Of a stretch of DNA of 64,000 bases, positions 51,227 to 60,507 are shown piece by piece (position 1 is the first letter of the stretch; every line of letters begins with the position of its first letter). The notes under the pieces are model-generated. The model did no database searches, was not told where the DNA came from, and saw nothing but the letters and a program-made list of their open reading frames with translations. The DNA is from Acidovorax sp. FJL06 (lineage in GTDB: Bacteria; Pseudomonadota; Gammaproteobacteria; Burkholderiales; Burkholderiaceae_C): contig NZ_QAJR01000018.1 in the NCBI RefSeq assembly GCF_003852545.1, positions 83,724 through 147,723 on the forward strand, written 5' to 3'. A program made the position numbers and the translations under genes.

Positions 51227-52504
51227 ATGCCCTCTTCGCGCCCACCGCGCATGCGCAACAGCGCCCCGGCTTCTGGAACCAACCCGCTGCGGCAGTTGCG
51301 TGCCTCCGACCTGCGGGGCGTGGCCCGCCTGGCCACGCAGGCCACGGCCGGCATCAGCCGTGTGGCCGAGGGCGTGCACCAGTCGGTGCGCGGCACCCTG
51401 GGGTTGCCCGGTGGGGCCCAGCCGGGCCGTACCGGAGGGCTGACCGGCATGGTGTACCAGAGCATCCGGGGGGTGACGCAGCTCGTGGATGCGGGCCTGC
51501 AGGCGGGGCTTGCGCGGTTGGAGCCCTTTTTCTCTGCCGGCGCGCCTGGCACCGAGGTGCTGTGGGAGCGCGAGGCGGTCATCGCGGCCCTCAACGGCGT
51601 GATGGGCGACCGGCTGCAGCAGGACAACAACCCGCTGTGCACCCGCATGGGCTGGTACCAGCAGGGCCTGCCGCTCGATGTGCGCGCCCTGGGCGCTGCG
51701 GGCGCGGCCAGCGGCAAATTGCTGGTGCTGGTGCATGGGCTGTGCATGAACGACCTGCAGTGGCAGCACGGCGGCCATGACCATGGCGCCCACCTCGCCC
51801 AGGCGCTGGGCTACACGCCGGTGTATCTGCGCTACAACACCGGCCAGCACACCTCGACCAACGGCGCTGAGCTGTCGGCCCTGCTCGAATCCCTGGTGGC
51901 CTCCTGGCCCGTGCCCGTGACGGAGCTGGCCGTGCTGGCCCACAGCATGGGCGGGTTGGTGGTGCGCAGCGCCTGCCACCACGCGGCCACCCAGACTGCG
52001 GGCGCCAGCGGCTGGCTGCCCCGGTTGCGCCAGGTGGTCTTTTTGGGCACGCCGCACCATGGCGCGCCGCTGGAGCGGGCGGGGAGCTGGGTGGATGTGC
52101 TGCTGGGCAGCACCCCCTATTCGCGGCCGTTTGCGCGCTTGGCACAGTTGCGCAGCGCGGGCATCACCGATCTGCGTTATGGCCATGTGCTCGATGCCGA
52201 CTGGCAGGGCCGCGACCGCTTCCGCAGCCGCCCCGACCAGCGCACCCCCGTGCCCTTGCCCGCCGGGGTGGCCTGCCATGCGGTGGCGGCCACGCTGGCC
52301 GCCCGGCGCAGCCCCGTGGCCGAGCGGCTGGTGGGGGATGGGTTGGTGCCCTTGCACAGCGCCCTGGGCATCCACGATGATGCAAAGCGGGGGCTCGGGT
52401 TCGCCAAGGACCGGCAGGCCGTCTTCTACCGCATGGGCCACCTGGCGCTGCTGGGCGACGCTGCCGTGGCGCAGCAGCTGGTGCAGTGGATGGCGCCGGC
52501 ATGA
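51227..52504 (+). CDS. Lipase-like alpha/beta hydrolase
   Basis: A 425-residue protein. The first ~120 residues are predicted helical (LRGVARLATQATAGISRVAEGVHQSV), without a classic signal peptide. The alpha/beta hydrolase domain follows: LLVLVHGLCMNDLQWQ (oxyanion loop), LAHSMGGLVVRSA (nucleophile serine), VFLGTPHHGAPLERAG, GDGLVPLHSALG (acid) and FYRMGHLALL (histidine). The GTPHHGAP pattern is that of PGAP1/triacylglycerol-lipase relatives, so esters of lipids are plausible substrates; exact target unknown. The helical region may bind membrane or granule. Confidence 0.83.
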   Translation: MPSSRPPRMRNSAPASGTNPLRQLRASDLRGVARLATQATAGISRVAEGVHQSVRGTLGLPGGAQPGRTGGLTGMVYQSIRGVTQLVDAGLQAGLARLEPFFSAGAPGTEVLWEREAVIAALNGVMGDRLQQDNNPLCTRMGWYQQGLPLDVRALGAAGAASGKLLVLVHGLCMNDLQWQHGGHDHGAHLAQALGYTPVYLRYNTGQHTSTNGAELSALLESLVASWPVPVTELAVLAHSMGGLVVRSACHHAATQTAGASGWLPRLRQVVFLGTPHHGAPLERAGSWVDVLLGSTPYSRPFARLAQLRSAGITDLRYGHVLDADWQGRDRFRSRPDQRTPVPLPAGVACHAVAATLAARRSPVAERLVGDGLVPLHSALGIHDDAKRGLGFAKDRQAVFYRMGHLALLGDAAVAQQLVQWMAPA

Positions 52505-52624
52505 CGCCCACCCCGTGCCTCCTCGCCTGCGCGGCCGTCTTTTTTTCTCGGGGGGCGGGGTGTGCCAGGCACCGGGGTGCGGCTACGATGTGGTCATGGA
52601 GCAATAGGTAACAAGGAGAAACTT

Positions 52625-53560
52625 GTGAGTGATGTGAAATACCGCCTGGTGACCCGCAGCGACTTCGACGGCCTGGTCTGTGCCGTGCTGCTCAACGAAC
52701 TCAACCTTATTGACGAGATCACCTTCGTCCATCCCAAAGACATGCAGGATGGCAAGGTCGCCATCACCAGCCGCGACATCACCACCAACCTGCCCTATGT
52801 GCCCGGCGCGCACCTGGTGTTCGACCACCACGAGTCCGAGACCATCCGCAACTCGGGCCGGCGCGATGAAAACCACATCATCGAGGCGCATGCCCCCTCG
52901 GCCGCACGGGTGGTCTACAACCACTACGGCGGCAAGGCGGCCTTTCCACGCATCACCGACGACATGATGGCCGCCGTGGACCAGGCCGATTCGGCCCAGT
53001 ATTCGCGCGAGGACATCCTCGACCCCCAGGGCTGGGTGCTGCTGAACTACATGATGGATTCACGCACCGGGCTGGGCCGCTTCCGGGAGTTCCGCATCAG
53101 CAACTACGCGCTGATGATGGACCTCATCCAGTATTGCCGCGACCACTCCATCGACGACATTCTGGCCCTGCCCGATGTGCAGGAGCGGGTGCAGCTGTAC
53201 CGCGAGCACGCGGCCAAGGCCAAGGAGCAGCTGCAGCGCTGTGCCATCTGCATCGGCAAGCTGCTGGTGCTGGACCTGCGCGAAGAAGAGACCATCTGGG
53301 CCACCAACCGCTTCATGATCTATGCGCTGTTCCCGCAGTGCAGCATTTCCATCCACGTGATGTGGGGGCTGCAGAAGCAGAACACGGTGTTCGCCACGGG
53401 CAAGTCCATCCTGGACCGCAGCAGCCACGTGCACATCGGCAACCTCATGCTGGAGTTCGGCGGTGGCGGCCATGCCGCTGCAGGCACCTGCCAGGTGGCC
53501 AACGACAAGGCCGACACCATCCTGCAGACGCTGGTGCAGCGCATCACGCTCGAAAACTGA
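52625..53560 (+). CDS. DHH-superfamily phosphoesterase (exopolyphosphatase-like)
   Basis: A 311-residue DHH/DHHA1 protein. Seen: YRLVTRSDFDGLVCAVLL (first metal ligands), LVFDHHESETIR (the DHH motif), VDQADSAQYSREDI and the C-terminal substrate motif EFGGGGHAAAGTCQV. The family includes NrnA nanoRNases, RecJ and exopolyphosphatases. Similarity of the middle to oligoribonuclease-type NrnA is weak, so the substrate is uncertain. The start is GTG at 52625, preceded by the strong AAGGAGAAAC ribosome binding site; a longer upstream frame has none. Confidence 0.85.
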   Translation: MSDVKYRLVTRSDFDGLVCAVLLNELNLIDEITFVHPKDMQDGKVAITSRDITTNLPYVPGAHLVFDHHESETIRNSGRRDENHIIEAHAPSAARVVYNHYGGKAAFPRITDDMMAAVDQADSAQYSREDILDPQGWVLLNYMMDSRTGLGRFREFRISNYALMMDLIQYCRDHSIDDILALPDVQERVQLYREHAAKAKEQLQRCAICIGKLLVLDLREEETIWATNRFMIYALFPQCSISIHVMWGLQKQNTVFATGKSILDRSSHVHIGNLMLEFGGGGHAAAGTCQVANDKADTILQTLVQRITLEN

Positions 53561-53602
53561 GCCAGCCTGCTGCGGGCGCAGGCCGGGCGGGCCCAGGGCC
53601 GC

Positions 53603-54298
53603 TCAGTCTTCGCCGAACAGCCCCCGGTAAATGGCGGCGCCAAGCAGCGCACCCGCAATGGGCGCGGCCCAGAAGACCCACAACTCCGACAGCGCATAGC
53701 TCGGGCCAAACAGTGCGGGGCCGGTGCTGCGTGCCGGGTTGACCGAGGTGTTGGTCACCGGGATCGAGATCAGGTGGATCAGCGTGAGGCACAGGCCGAT
53801 GGCCATGCCACCCACACCTTCGGCGGCGCGCCGCGAGGTCACGCCCAGGATCACGATCAGGAACACCGCTGTGAGCACGACCTCGGCCACCACGGCCGCC
53901 AGCAGCCCATAGCCGCCCGGCGAATGCTCGCCATAGCCGTTGGTGGCAAAGCCGCCGATGTCCGCACCGGGCTTGCCCGTGGCGATGAGGTAGAGCACCC
54001 CGGCTGCGGCAATGGCGCCCAGCACCTGGGCCACCACGTAGCCGGGCAGTTCGGACACCTTGAACCGCCCGCCCAGTGCAAGCCCCACGGACACTGCTGG
54101 GTTGAAATGCCCGCCCGAGATGGGCCCCAATGCGTAGGCCCCCGTCAGCACCGTCAGGCCAAAAGCCAGCGCCACGCCCAGAAACCCGATGCCCAGCTGC
54201 GGAAACGCGGCCGCCAGCACGGCGCTGCCGCAGCCGCCAAAGGTGAGCCAGAACGTGCCGAGGAATTCGGCAGACCATTTTTGCAAAGAGGTGGGCAT
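53603..54298 (-). CDS. aqpZ: Aquaporin Z
   Basis: A 231-residue six-helix water channel. Both NPA boxes are present: [17 protein letters not shown] in the first half and [15 protein letters not shown] in the second. The selectivity-filter histidine (in [10 protein letters not shown]) and arginine (NPARS) identify the water-specific AqpZ type rather than a glycerol facilitator. The start at 54298 fits the first helix ([24 protein letters not shown]). The divergent gap to htpG holds several palindromes built from TTGCGC and ATTGT units. Confidence 0.93.
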   Translation of the reverse strand: MPTSLQKWSAEFLGTFWLTFGGCGSAVLAAAFPQLGIGFLGVALAFGLTVLTGAYALGPISGGHFNPAVSVGLALGGRFKVSELPGYVVAQVLGAIAAAGVLYLIATGKPGADIGGFATNGYGEHSPGGYGLLAAVVAEVVLTAVFLIVILGVTSRRAAEGVGGMAIGLCLTLIHLISIPVTNTSVNPARSTGPALFGPSYALSELWVFWAAPIAGALLGAAIYRGLFGED

Positions 54299-54366
54299 GG
54301 GACTTGTCCAAAAAACAGGTGGGCCGGCTGCCGGCGCGGGCCCGCAGCAGATGCGGCATCTTAGGA

Positions 54367-54415
54367 GCGCAAATTGCGCTGAACAAGCGTTAATTGCGCG
54401 CAAATTGTCAACAAT
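54367..54415. promoter_or_regulatory. Cluster of palindromes upstream of aqpZ
   Basis: Three perfect inverted repeats: GCGCAAATTGCGC (54367-54379), TTGCGCGCAA (54394-54403) and ATTGTCAACAAT (54404-54415). The AATTGCGC half occurs twice, 15 bases apart. They lie 69-117 bases upstream of the aqpZ start codon and may be operators or bind a nucleoid protein. Confidence 0.5.
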
Positions 54416-54504
54416 GCTTCCCTGGGGTATGGGCCGGGCACCAGCGCCGCCGGGCCAGATGGTATGCCGCCAGCCCCTTTCGCGGCCGCTGGAGTGCTGT
54501 TGGC

Positions 54505-54531
54505 CTTGAAATTGGCCCATCCGCCCCGAGG
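54505..54531 (+). promoter_or_regulatory. Sigma-32-like heat-shock promoter of htpG
   Basis: CTTGAA (54505-54510), a 13-base spacer and CCCCGAGG (54524-54531) match the sigma-32 pattern CTTGAA-N13/14-CCCCAT well at -35 and in the four Cs of -10. It lies 85 bases before the htpG ATG. htpG is a known heat-shock gene in proteobacteria. Confidence 0.55.
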
Positions 54532-54615
54532 TGAGCACGCGCGAATGTCTTTTGCACTGCAGGGTGCCCAAGGACATTTCTCCAGACCGTATGAAGTAGC
54601 CCATTTCAAGACACC

Positions 54616-56592
54616 ATGAGCACCAAACAAACCCTGTCTTTCCAGGCCGAAGTAGCGCAGTTGCTGCACCTGGTTACCCACTCGCTGTACTCCAACCAGG
54701 AAATCTTCCTGCGCGAGCTGATCTCTAACGCGTCGGACGCCTGCGACAAGCTGCGTTTTGAAGGCCTGAACAACTCCGCGCTGTTTGAAGACGCCCCCAA
54801 CCTCGAAGTGCGCGTGCGCTTCGACCAGGCCGCCAAGACGCTGACCATCACCGACAACGGCATCGGCATGAGCCAGCAAGAGGCCATTGACCACCTGGGC
54901 ACCATCGCCAAGAGCGGCACCAAGGACTTCATGGGCAAGCTCAGCGGCGACCAGAAGCAGGACGCCCAGCTCATCGGCCAGTTCGGCGTGGGCTTTTACT
55001 CCGGCTTTATCGTGGCCGACAAGATCACCGTGGAATCGCGCCGCGCGGGCCTCACGGCCGACGAAGGTGTGCGCTGGATCAGCGGCGGCACGGGCGACTT
55101 CGAGGTGGAAACCATCACCCGCGCCCAGCGCGGCACCAGCATCATCCTGCACCTGCGTGACGACGCCGAGGAATACCTCAACGCCTGGAAGCTCAAACAG
55201 GTCATCGCCAAATACTCCGACCACATCAGCCTGCCCATCCGGATGGAAAAGGAAGAGTGGAAAGATGGCGAGCTGATCAACCCGTCGGACGAAAACGGCG
55301 GCCGCCAGCCCGGCGGCATGGTCAAGACCGGCGAGTGGGAAACCATCAACAAGGCCAGCGCCCTGTGGTCCCGTCCCAAGAAGGACATCAGCGAAGAGCA
55401 GTACGCCGAGTTCTACAAGGCCATCAGCCACGACCACGAGGCCCCGCTGACTTGGGCGCACAACCGCGTGGAAGGCAACACCGAGTACACGCAGCTCTTG
55501 TACATCCCCGCCAAGGCGCCGTTTGACCTGTGGAACCGCGACAAGAAGGCCGGCGTGAAGCTCTACGTCAAGCGCGTGTTCATCATGGACGACGCTGAGG
55601 CGCTGATGCCCACCTACCTGCGCTTCGTCAAGGGCGTGATCGACTCGGCCGACCTGCCGCTGAACGTGAGCCGTGAGCTGCTGCAGGAAAGCCGCGACGT
55701 GCGCTCCATCCGCGAAGGCAGCACCAAGCGCGTGCTCAGCATGCTGGAAGACCTGGCCAAACACGACAAGCACGATGCCGCCGCGAATGCCGACGGCGTG
55801 ACCGATGTGGTCGATGCCGACGACAAGGCCAAGGAAGGCAAGTACAGCGCGTTCTACGCCGAGTTCGGCGCGGTGCTGAAGGAAGGCCTGGGCGAAGACT
55901 TTGGTAACCGCGAACGCCTGGCCAAGCTGCTGCGTTTTGCATCCACCACCAGCGATGCCGCGACGGTGGGCTTTGCCGACTACAAGGCGCGCATGAAGGA
56001 AGGCCAGGAGGCGATCTACTACATCACCGCCGATACCCTGGCCGCCGCCAAGAACAGCCCGCAACTCGAAGTCTTCAAGAAGAAGGGCATCGAAGTGCTC
56101 TTGATGACCGACCGCGTGGACGAGTGGGCGCTGAACTACCTGCACGACTTTGATGGCACGCCGTTGCAGAGCGTTGCCAAGGGCGCGGTGGACCTGGGCA
56201 AGCTGCAGGACGAGGCCGAGAAGAAGGCCGCCGAAGAGGCCGCCGAGGCTTTCAAGCCCGTGCTCGCCAAGCTGAAAGAAGCGCTGAAAGACAAGGCCGA
56301 AGACGTGCGCGTGACCACCCGCTTGGTCGATTCGCCCGCCTGTCTGGTGGTGCAGGACGACGGTATGAGCACGCAACTGGCCCGCATGCTCAAGCAGGCC
56401 GGCCAGCAGGCCCCCGAATCCAAGCCCGTGCTGGAGGTGAACGCCGAACACGCGCTGGTGAAGAAGCTCGACGGCAGCGTGCATTTCCACGACCTGGCCC
56501 ACATCCTGTTCGACCAGGCGCTGCTGGCCGAAGGCGGCCTGCCCGAAGACCCGGCCGCGTACGTCAAGCGCGTGAACGCGCTGCTGGCGTGA
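54616..56592 (+). CDS. htpG: Chaperone protein HtpG (Hsp90)
   Basis: A 658-residue bacterial Hsp90. The GHKL ATPase motifs are present: [36 protein letters not shown] and [14 protein letters not shown]. The middle-domain catalytic region is [11 protein letters not shown] with [17 protein letters not shown], and the C-terminal dimerisation domain ends in VNALLA. Slightly longer than E. coli HtpG (624). It is read alone from a sigma-32-like promoter and ends before a strong terminator hairpin at 56686-56722. Confidence 0.97.
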   Translation: MSTKQTLSFQAEVAQLLHLVTHSLYSNQEIFLRELISNASDACDKLRFEGLNNSALFEDAPNLEVRVRFDQAAKTLTITDNGIGMSQQEAIDHLGTIAKSGTKDFMGKLSGDQKQDAQLIGQFGVGFYSGFIVADKITVESRRAGLTADEGVRWISGGTGDFEVETITRAQRGTSIILHLRDDAEEYLNAWKLKQVIAKYSDHISLPIRMEKEEWKDGELINPSDENGGRQPGGMVKTGEWETINKASALWSRPKKDISEEQYAEFYKAISHDHEAPLTWAHNRVEGNTEYTQLLYIPAKAPFDLWNRDKKAGVKLYVKRVFIMDDAEALMPTYLRFVKGVIDSADLPLNVSRELLQESRDVRSIREGSTKRVLSMLEDLAKHDKHDAAANADGVTDVVDADDKAKEGKYSAFYAEFGAVLKEGLGEDFGNRERLAKLLRFASTTSDAATVGFADYKARMKEGQEAIYYITADTLAAAKNSPQLEVFKKKGIEVLLMTDRVDEWALNYLHDFDGTPLQSVAKGAVDLGKLQDEAEKKAAEEAAEAFKPVLAKLKEALKDKAEDVRVTTRLVDSPACLVVQDDGMSTQLARMLKQAGQQAPESKPVLEVNAEHALVKKLDGSVHFHDLAHILFDQALLAEGGLPEDPAAYVKRVNALLA

Positions 56593-56685
56593 CGGTGGAT
56601 GGGGTGGTGGCAGATTCGCCTTGAGGGGCGGGAGTCTGCCCCACCCGCTGGTGGATAGAAAGCGCGCCAGCAGCGATCAACAGTG

Positions 56686-56722
56686 AAACCCCCGGGCGGC
56701 CAGAGGCACCCGGGGTTTTTCT
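56686..56722 (+). terminator. Rho-independent terminator after htpG
   Basis: AAACCCCCGGG and CCCGGGGTTTTTC form a stem with one bulged C around a 12-base loop, followed by a T-run on the plus strand. It lies about 95 bases after the htpG stop. The A-run before the stem would let it serve the minus-strand gene from 57047 as well. Confidence 0.8.
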
Positions 56723-56738
56723 TTGTGCGGGGCCGGCG

Positions 56739-57047
56739 CTACTCCTCCGGCAGTGCCTGCTCCAGGATGCGTTCATACACCTGATTGCGTTCCTGCGGGT
56801 CGGCATCGATCAAGGTCTTGAGGGCCCCCTCGGGCAGCCGCATGCCCCGGCGCCGGTCGGTCTCCACCGGCAGGTTGCGCCAGCCAGAGAGCACCAGCCA
56901 GTCCCACAACTCGTCCGCGATGGGGTGGGTGACCGCCATCTTCAGTGAGCCGCGCAGGATGCCTGAACCCACCGCAGGCAAAGGCCCCACCGGCGCGGGG
57001 CGGCGTGGCTGGCGGATGGATAGGGCTGTGCGAAGCCAATCTTTCAT
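56739..57047 (-). CDS. Small conserved hypothetical protein
   Basis: A 102-residue protein not recognised with certainty. N-terminus MKDWLRTALSIRQPRR is basic and Pro-rich; then GSGILRGSLKMAVTHPIADELWDWLVLSGWRNLPVETDRRRGMRLPEGALKTLIDADPQERNQVYERIL, a compact acidic/aromatic domain. No signal peptide, membrane helix or catalytic motif. An in-frame ATG 11 codons upstream exists, but 57047 gives a cleaner start. It converges with htpG across the terminator. Confidence 0.6.
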   Translation of the reverse strand: MKDWLRTALSIRQPRRPAPVGPLPAVGSGILRGSLKMAVTHPIADELWDWLVLSGWRNLPVETDRRRGMRLPEGALKTLIDADPQERNQVYERILEQALPEE

Positions 57048-57192
57048 GGGGGGCGTCGGGTGAAGCGCTGGTCGCAGCATAGCCCACGACCCACGGGCGA
57101 CTCAAGCCCGGTCTTGCATGGCTGGGTGCTTGGTTACGCCCAGCCTCCATGACCTTGGGGCGTCAGGCGCAGGTGCTCAGGGTCCGGCGTCG

Positions 57193-57957
57193 TTACTGGG
57201 TTTCCAGTGGCTCGGTGACAGCGGAGCACAGGAATGGCGTCGCAGCCGACGCTTCGGGTGCGGCGTGTGGCCGTGGGGAGGCCGGGTCCAGCCGGTACCC
57301 CATGCCGTAAATCGCCGAGATCGTGTAGCCGTTGGCTTCGGTCAGCTCCAGCTTGGTGCGCAGGCGCGACATGTGGGTGTCGAGGGAGCGCGATGGCGTT
57401 TCGGTGGCGTCGCCCCACACGGCCTCCCGCAGGTGGGTGCGGGACAGCAGGCGGCCTGCGTTGCGGAACATGAACAGGGCCAGCTCGTACTCGCGGTTCT
57501 TGAGGTCGATGGGCTGGCCGTGCACGGACAGCGCGCGCTTGTCGGCATCAAAACGGTAGGCCCCGAAGGCCATGCGGGCGCCCATGCTCTCAGGGAAGGC
57601 GCGGCGCAGCAGGGCGGTGGTGCGCGCCACCAGTTCGCCCATGCGCAGGGGTTTGCTCATGAAATCGTCCGCACCGCGCGACAGGGCCTCGACCACGTCG
57701 CGCTCGTCGTTGCGGCGGGTGATGAACAGGATGGGCAATTGCATGCCGCCCATGTCGCGCACGGTCTGCACGACCTCGGTGCCTTCCATGTCGGGCAGAT
57801 GCCAGTCCACGATCAGCAGATCGAAGGTTTCCTGCCGCAGGGCCTTGAGCAGGCTGCTGCCGTCGGCATAGGTGTGGCACACATGGTGGTGGCATTCCAA
57901 GGTGCCCTTGATCTGCTCCAGGAGGAGAAGGTCGTCGTCAAGGACTGCGATGCGCAT
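57193..57957 (-). CDS. Orphan OmpR/PhoB-family response regulator
   Basis: A 254-residue two-domain regulator. Receiver: acidic Asp7-Asp8-Asp9, phosphorylation site Asp51 (LLIVDWHLPDMEG), Thr80 and Lys102. The DNA-binding winged helix is LKNREYELALFMFRNAGRLLSRTHLREAVWG..RSLDTHMSRLRTKLEL. No histidine kinase is adjacent, so its partner lies elsewhere. Residues 22-28 read CHHHVCH, an odd Cys/His cluster in the first receiver loop. Start at 57957 is the only one that places the acidic pocket correctly. Confidence 0.88.
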   Translation of the reverse strand: MRIAVLDDDLLLLEQIKGTLECHHHVCHTYADGSSLLKALRQETFDLLIVDWHLPDMEGTEVVQTVRDMGGMQLPILFITRRNDERDVVEALSRGADDFMSKPLRMGELVARTTALLRRAFPESMGARMAFGAYRFDADKRALSVHGQPIDLKNREYELALFMFRNAGRLLSRTHLREAVWGDATETPSRSLDTHMSRLRTKLELTEANGYTISAIYGMGYRLDPASPRPHAAPEASAATPFLCSAVTEPLETQ

Positions 57958-58116
57958 GGTGGTGGGCTCGGGGCCGGGGGCCGTGAAAATCAACTACAAA
58001 ACACCCCCTTGGGGAGGGAGTGCCTTGATGGTGCCCCACATCGGGCCGCTGTGCGCAGGGGTTGACAATCGTTTGCAATGGTCGGGCGGGCGCCGGCCGT
58101 GCGTGTCCACGTCCGG

Positions 58117-59169
58117 TCAGGCCACCAGCGGCTCTTCCTGCATGGCCTCGATCTGCTCGATCAGCATGTCCACCTGGCCGCGCCAGTAGTCGCTGCTGCC
58201 GAACCAGGGGAAGTTGGCGGGGAAGATCGGGTCCTGCCAGCGGCGCGCCAGCCAGGCGCTGTAGTGGATGAGGCGCAGCGTGCGCAGCGGCTCGATGAGC
58301 GCCAGTTCGCGGCGGTCGAAGCTGCGGAACTGTTCGTAGCCGTCGAGCAGCGCGCCGAGCTGGTGCGTGCGCTGGCGCCGGTCGCCCGACAGCAGCATCC
58401 ACAGGTCCTGCACGGCCGGGCCCATGCGTGCGTCGTCCAGGTCCACGAAGTGTGGGCCGCCGCGGCCCCATTCGTCGAGCGGGGTCCAGAGGATGTTGCC
58501 GGGGTGGCAGTCGCCGTGCAGGCGGATGGAGGCGGCATCCTTCAAGCCAAATGAGCCTCCTGGGCCTGCCTGGCGGGCTGTATAAGCTATCAATTCAAGA
58601 GCAATATCGCACTGTGTCTTCCAGGCGGCCGCCACGTCGAGCGGGAGGATGTCGTTGTCCAGCAGCCAGTCGCGTGAGGTGGTGCCGAAGGTCTGCACAT
58701 CCAGCACCGGCCGGTGCGCAAAGGGCTGGGCCGCGCCCACGGTGTGGATGCGGGCCAGAAAGCGGCCGATCCATTCCAGCACCTCGAAGTCATCCAGCTC
58801 GGGCTGGCGCCCGCCGCGCCAGGGGCTGACCGAGAACGCAAAGCCATCATGCTGGTGCAGGGTGGTGCCGTTCAGCACCAGCGGGCCCACGGCGGGCACC
58901 TCGGCGGCCATCAGCTCGGCGGCAAAGGCGTGTTCTTCGAGGATCTGCGCCTCGCTCCAGCGGCCGGGCCGGTAGAACTTGGCCACCACGCGCTGGCCGT
59001 CTTCCAGCGTGGCCTGGTACACCCGGTTTTCGTACGACGACAGGGCCATGAGGCGGCCATCGCCATACAGGCCCACGCTGGCCAGCGCGTCCAGCACCTG
59101 GTCGGGGGTGAGCTGGGCGTAGGGATGTTGTGGGTTGTTGGCTGCGGTATCGGGGGGCAATGGGGTCAT
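58117..59169 (-). CDS. srkA: Stress response kinase A (YihE/SrkA)
   Basis: A 350-residue APH-fold Ser/Thr kinase. Seen: LTPDQVLDALASVGLYGDGRLMALSSYENRVYQ, the catalytic loop SIRLHGDCHPGNILW and the metal-binding FVDLDDARMGPAVQDLWMLLSGD. SrkA protects against stress-induced death, possibly by countering MazE-MazF effects in E. coli. Residues ~189-205 (IAYTARQAGPGGSFGLKDA) form an insert before the catalytic loop and overlap an AGCTATCAATT-type repeat fragment at 58581-58604. Start at 59169 begins MTPLPPDTA. Confidence 0.88.
   Translation of the reverse strand: MTPLPPDTAANNPQHPYAQLTPDQVLDALASVGLYGDGRLMALSSYENRVYQATLEDGQRVVAKFYRPGRWSEAQILEEHAFAAELMAAEVPAVGPLVLNGTTLHQHDGFAFSVSPWRGGRQPELDDFEVLEWIGRFLARIHTVGAAQPFAHRPVLDVQTFGTTSRDWLLDNDILPLDVAAAWKTQCDIALELIAYTARQAGPGGSFGLKDAASIRLHGDCHPGNILWTPLDEWGRGGPHFVDLDDARMGPAVQDLWMLLSGDRRQRTHQLGALLDGYEQFRSFDRRELALIEPLRTLRLIHYSAWLARRWQDPIFPANFPWFGSSDYWRGQVDMLIEQIEAMQEEPLVA
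58581..58604 (-). repeat. Possible dispersed-repeat fragment in srkA
   Basis: TATAAGCTATCAATTCAAGA then GC resembles the AGCTAT...CAA outer part of the AGCGCTT-family repeat, and the local sequence is AT-rich compared with the rest of srkA. It codes for part of an insert before the catalytic loop. Short match, so tentative. Confidence 0.35.
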
Positions 59170-59213
59170 GCCCCATTGTCGCTGCCAGGCCCTCGGCCGC
59201 CGGGCCGCGCGCG

Positions 59214-60308
59214 TTAGTTGGGCCGCATCGTGGCGATATGCCCGGCGCGCGGGTCGCCGCTGCCTGCCAGCACGGTGGCGAACAGCGTCTGCGTAGCCTG
59301 GGGCCCCGCATGGTGCTGCACCACCAGCCAGGGCTGGGGCCCGGCCGACACGGCGGTGCTGAACTGGTTCCAGGCCGCCACCAGGCGCTCGTTCAGGCCC
59401 TGGGCACCCCAGTCGGCGTGGCGCTTCTTGACCTGGGCGGGGGCGAAGAACATCACCGGGCGCGGGCCGGGCAGCTGGCCCGCGCCGCCCAGGTCCTGCA
59501 CGTGGCTGGCACCCACCGAACAGCTGTAGGCCAGGCCCGTGCAATGGGCATGGATGCGCTGGCGCAGGCCCACGCTGCCTGCAAAGTCGATGTACACGCT
59601 GGGTGTGGCGCCGTCGATGGTGTCCAGTGCGTCGTAAGTGACCACGCGGCTGTAGCAGCCCAGGCTTTCGCAAAACGCCACATTGCCGGGCGAGGTGAGG
59701 CCGATGACCTCGATGCCTTCGCGCTGCGCGAGCTGGAACGCGGTGCCGTAGGCCGTCTTGCTCGATGCGCTGGACAGCAGCATGCGCTTGGCACCGAAAA
59801 ATTGCTGGTCTTCCAGGAAGTCATCGATGAGCCAGGAGGTGATGAACAGCGGCCGCAGCAGCGCCTGCACGTCCTCGTTGTCGGCGCGGTACAGCCCGTC
59901 GGTGCCGGTGCGCAGGTAGTGGTTGTAGACGGCGTGCAGGCCCGCGCGGTGCGCGGCGCCATCGCTGAAGCCTGCGGCATTGACGCGCTGGGGCGAGAGC
60001 ACGGCCTGGCTGGCCATGGGCCAGTAGCCGTACAGGCGCTCGCCCACGGCCACGGCCGGGTGCAGCGACTGCACCACCGTGCCAAAGCCCCACACGGGCA
60101 CGATGCCCCAGCCGGGTTCGTTGCTGGGGAAAAACTGCCAGTAGCTCAGCATGCCGCCCAGGGCGGCGTAGGTGATGTTGTTGGCCGTGAGGGCAAAGGA
60201 CTCGACCCGCACGCGGACCTGGCCCTCGGCGAGGGCGGTGTCTTCGGTGGTCAACAGGCGGGTGGTGGCCAACTGGTCCTGGCGCACGAGGAGGGTGGTG
60301 GTGCTCAT
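59214..60308 (-). CDS. DUF2855 family protein
   Basis: A 364-residue protein of the DUF2855 family, related to medium-chain dehydrogenases/reductases. Seen: VRVRVESFALTANNITYAALGGMLSYWQFFP, the N-terminal oxidoreductase-like beta domain; LLSSASSKTAYGTAFQLAQREGIEVIGLTSPGNVAFCESLGCY, a Rossmann-like strand-turn; and VYIDFAGSVGLRQRIH. Zinc ligands of alcohol dehydrogenases are absent. Function unknown. It starts before the CTTCGAC-repeat region and is 44 bases upstream of srkA on the same strand, so co-transcription is possible. Confidence 0.8.
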   Translation of the reverse strand: MSTTTLLVRQDQLATTRLLTTEDTALAEGQVRVRVESFALTANNITYAALGGMLSYWQFFPSNEPGWGIVPVWGFGTVVQSLHPAVAVGERLYGYWPMASQAVLSPQRVNAAGFSDGAAHRAGLHAVYNHYLRTGTDGLYRADNEDVQALLRPLFITSWLIDDFLEDQQFFGAKRMLLSSASSKTAYGTAFQLAQREGIEVIGLTSPGNVAFCESLGCYSRVVTYDALDTIDGATPSVYIDFAGSVGLRQRIHAHCTGLAYSCSVGASHVQDLGGAGQLPGPRPVMFFAPAQVKKRHADWGAQGLNERLVAAWNQFSTAVSAGPQPWLVVQHHAGPQATQTLFATVLAGSGDPRAGHIATMRPN

Positions 60309-60414
60309 GCCGCCACGCTAAACGAAAGCGGGCGTGCGCTCAAGCGGGGCGCGCCGCCTGGGCGACAGCAGCACTGTGGAGGGACACCGGGCCCACGCCA
60401 ACCACACACAGCCG

Positions 60415-60481
60415 CTCACGCTGAGCTTGCCGAAGCGCTGCGCAGGGCGTCGACCCTTCGACGAAGCTCAGCCCGAACGGG
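60415..60481. repeat. GAGCTTG..CTTCGAC..AAGCTCAGCCCGAACGG palindromic repeat
   Basis: CTGAGCTTGCCGAAGCGCTG and ACCCTTCGACGAAGCTCAG, ending GCCCGAACGGG. This matches the widespread bacterial intergenic palindrome CCGTTCGGGCTGAGCTT-GTCGAAG known in many proteobacteria; arms pair imperfectly. It lies between the DUF2855 and kinase-USP genes. Confidence 0.65.
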
Positions 60482-60507
60482 ATGGGATGGCGGAACGCGA
60501 AGCCGCG

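Larger units (their letters stand above)
54299..54615. other. 317-base divergent region between aqpZ and htpG
   Basis: No gene. On the aqpZ side are three short perfect palindromes (54367-54415, listed separately). On the htpG side is a sigma-32-like promoter (54505-54531). The rest shows nothing recognisable. Confidence 0.6.
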
